Assembly (NCBI GenBank): GCA_017448375.1
Contig: JAFSLR010000323.1
Coordinates: 1 to 6,436 of the forward strand
Source of the DNA: Synergistaceae bacterium
GTDB lineage: Bacteria > Synergistota > Synergistia > Synergistales > Aminobacteriaceae
Length of the DNA stretch: 6,436 bases
Direction: 5' to 3'
Numbering within the stretch: position 1 is the stretch's first letter; each line of letters starts with the position of its first letter. The position numbers were made by a program, and so were the translations under genes. This document shows, one piece after another, positions 5,976-6,436 of the stretch. The notes below the pieces were generated by a model. That model had not been told where the DNA came from, did not search any database, and saw nothing but the letters and a program-made list of their open reading frames with translations.

Positions 5976-6436
5976 TTATTTCTTCCTGTCCGTCATTCTC
6001 CGTGTAAGCTCCGAGAGAAACGCATACTCAATTCCCCTATCACTATAAAGCCCGTCAAAAATCGAAACAGCCTTTGAGGACAAATCTATAACCTTCCTTT
6101 GAGCCTCTTCAATTCCGTGAACAGCAACGTAATTCGTCTTTCCTTTTTCCGCATCATTCCCGACAGGTTTACCCATTTCCTTTTCTGTTCCGGTCTTGTT
6201 GAGAACGTCATCGCGAATCTGAAACGCTATCCCTAAACAGCTTCCGGCTTCCTCAAGTTTCTTCACGCTCTCAACGTCAGCACCCGAAAGAATCCCTCCT
6301 ATCAGTAAGCTGCTCTCAATCATGCACGCTGTCTTATGCTCGTTCACGAAATCAATCACATCATCAGAAATATTCTCAGCGTTCTCGCTCTCAATGTCCG
6401 CGCACTGTCCGCCAGCCATGCCGTAAATACCAGCTT
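5976..6436 (-). CDS. ispA: Polyprenyl diphosphate synthase, IspA/farnesyl diphosphate synthase type (C-terminal part, 5' end outside window)
   Basis: This is the C-terminal ~152 residues of a trans-isoprenyl diphosphate synthase, which chains isopentenyl diphosphate onto allylic diphosphates to give geranyl or farnesyl diphosphate for quinone and undecaprenyl lipids. The frame stays open to the right edge, reading AGIYGMAGGQCADIESE, so the ATG at 6419 is internal. Visible family blocks are GMAGGQ-x-x-D, the EHKTACMIESSLLIGGILSGA helix with the K-T pair, LGIAFQIRDDVLNKTG with the second aspartate-rich region, and GKPVGNDAEKGKTNYV. The last aspartate of DDxxD is Asn here (DDVLN). The first DDxxD motif lies outside the window. 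The GMAGGQ and single-domain style fit the short-chain IspA group. It converges on the glycan operon and is not obviously linked to it in function. Confidence 0.9.
   Translation of the reverse strand, partial: AGIYGMAGGQCADIESENAENISDDVIDFVNEHKTACMIESSLLIGGILSGADVESVKKLEEAGSCLGIAFQIRDDVLNKTGTEKEMGKPVGNDAEKGKTNYVAVHGIEEAQRKVIDLSSKAVSIFDGLYSDRGIEYAFLSELTRRMTDRKK

Noticed and set aside
5967..6010. FkbH relic continuing into the end of the polyprenyl synthase gene
   Set aside because: There is a faint resemblance between ATTCTCCG-TAAGCT near 5995 and FkbH bases near 3450-3462, but it is short, gapped and inside a sequence explained by the synthase C-terminus, so it is taken as chance.
1..6436. 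CRISPR array, tRNA/rRNA, insertion sequence or integrase
   Set aside because: No regularly spaced repeats, RNA gene folds, transposase-like frames or terminal inverted repeats were seen. The only homopolymer and duplication signals are those reported above.

Overview
The window carries most of the late part of a pseudaminic acid (nonulosonic acid) pathway, followed by a small acyl-carrier-protein module. Nine coding genes or gene fragments are supported. Eight lie on the + strand and one, a polyprenyl synthase, runs towards them at the right edge. Coding density is very high. GC looks moderate, and starts include both ATG and GTG with good Shine-Dalgarno sites. The gene content suggests a bacterium that glycosylates flagellin or another surface structure with Pse. 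I cannot assign a phylum: an anaerobic Gram-negative or clostridial-type lineage is plausible, but this is a guess.

Region 1 (1-2930) is a tight operon in the order pseC (3' end only), pseI, pseH, pseG. Gaps are 3-15 bases. PseC transaminates the UDP-4-keto sugar, PseH N-acetylates it, PseG removes UDP and PseI condenses the product with phosphoenolpyruvate to give Pse. The first enzyme (PseB) and the CMP-activating enzyme (PseF) are not in view.

Region 2 (2931-5863) has its own good promoter in a 70-base gap. It encodes an FkbH-type HAD protein, a free acyl carrier protein, a second PseH-like GNAT acyltransferase and a VOC/methylmalonyl-CoA-epimerase-like protein. FkbH proteins are known to load glyceryl groups from 1,3-bisphosphoglycerate onto carrier proteins. 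The simplest reading is that this module builds a glyceryl-type acyl thioester and transfers it to the Pse precursor in place of, or besides, acetate.

The VOC gene is split by a run of 11 G. As written it reads out of frame, and 9 or 12 G would restore a 145-146 residue protein. This looks like a phase-variable (contingency) switch in the OFF state, though a homopolymer sequencing error would look the same.

Region 3 (5864-5975) is the gap between the convergent ends. It holds the scar of a second FkbH gene: two short stretches matching separate parts of the intact FkbH gene are joined at a CGT microhomology, and a 14-codon stub starts in an ATGA overlap with the VOC stop. The module was probably longer once, or existed in two copies. 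Region 4 (5976-6436, - strand) is the C-terminal part of an IspA-type (2E,6E)-farnesyl/geranyl diphosphate synthase, which marks the end of the glycan cluster.
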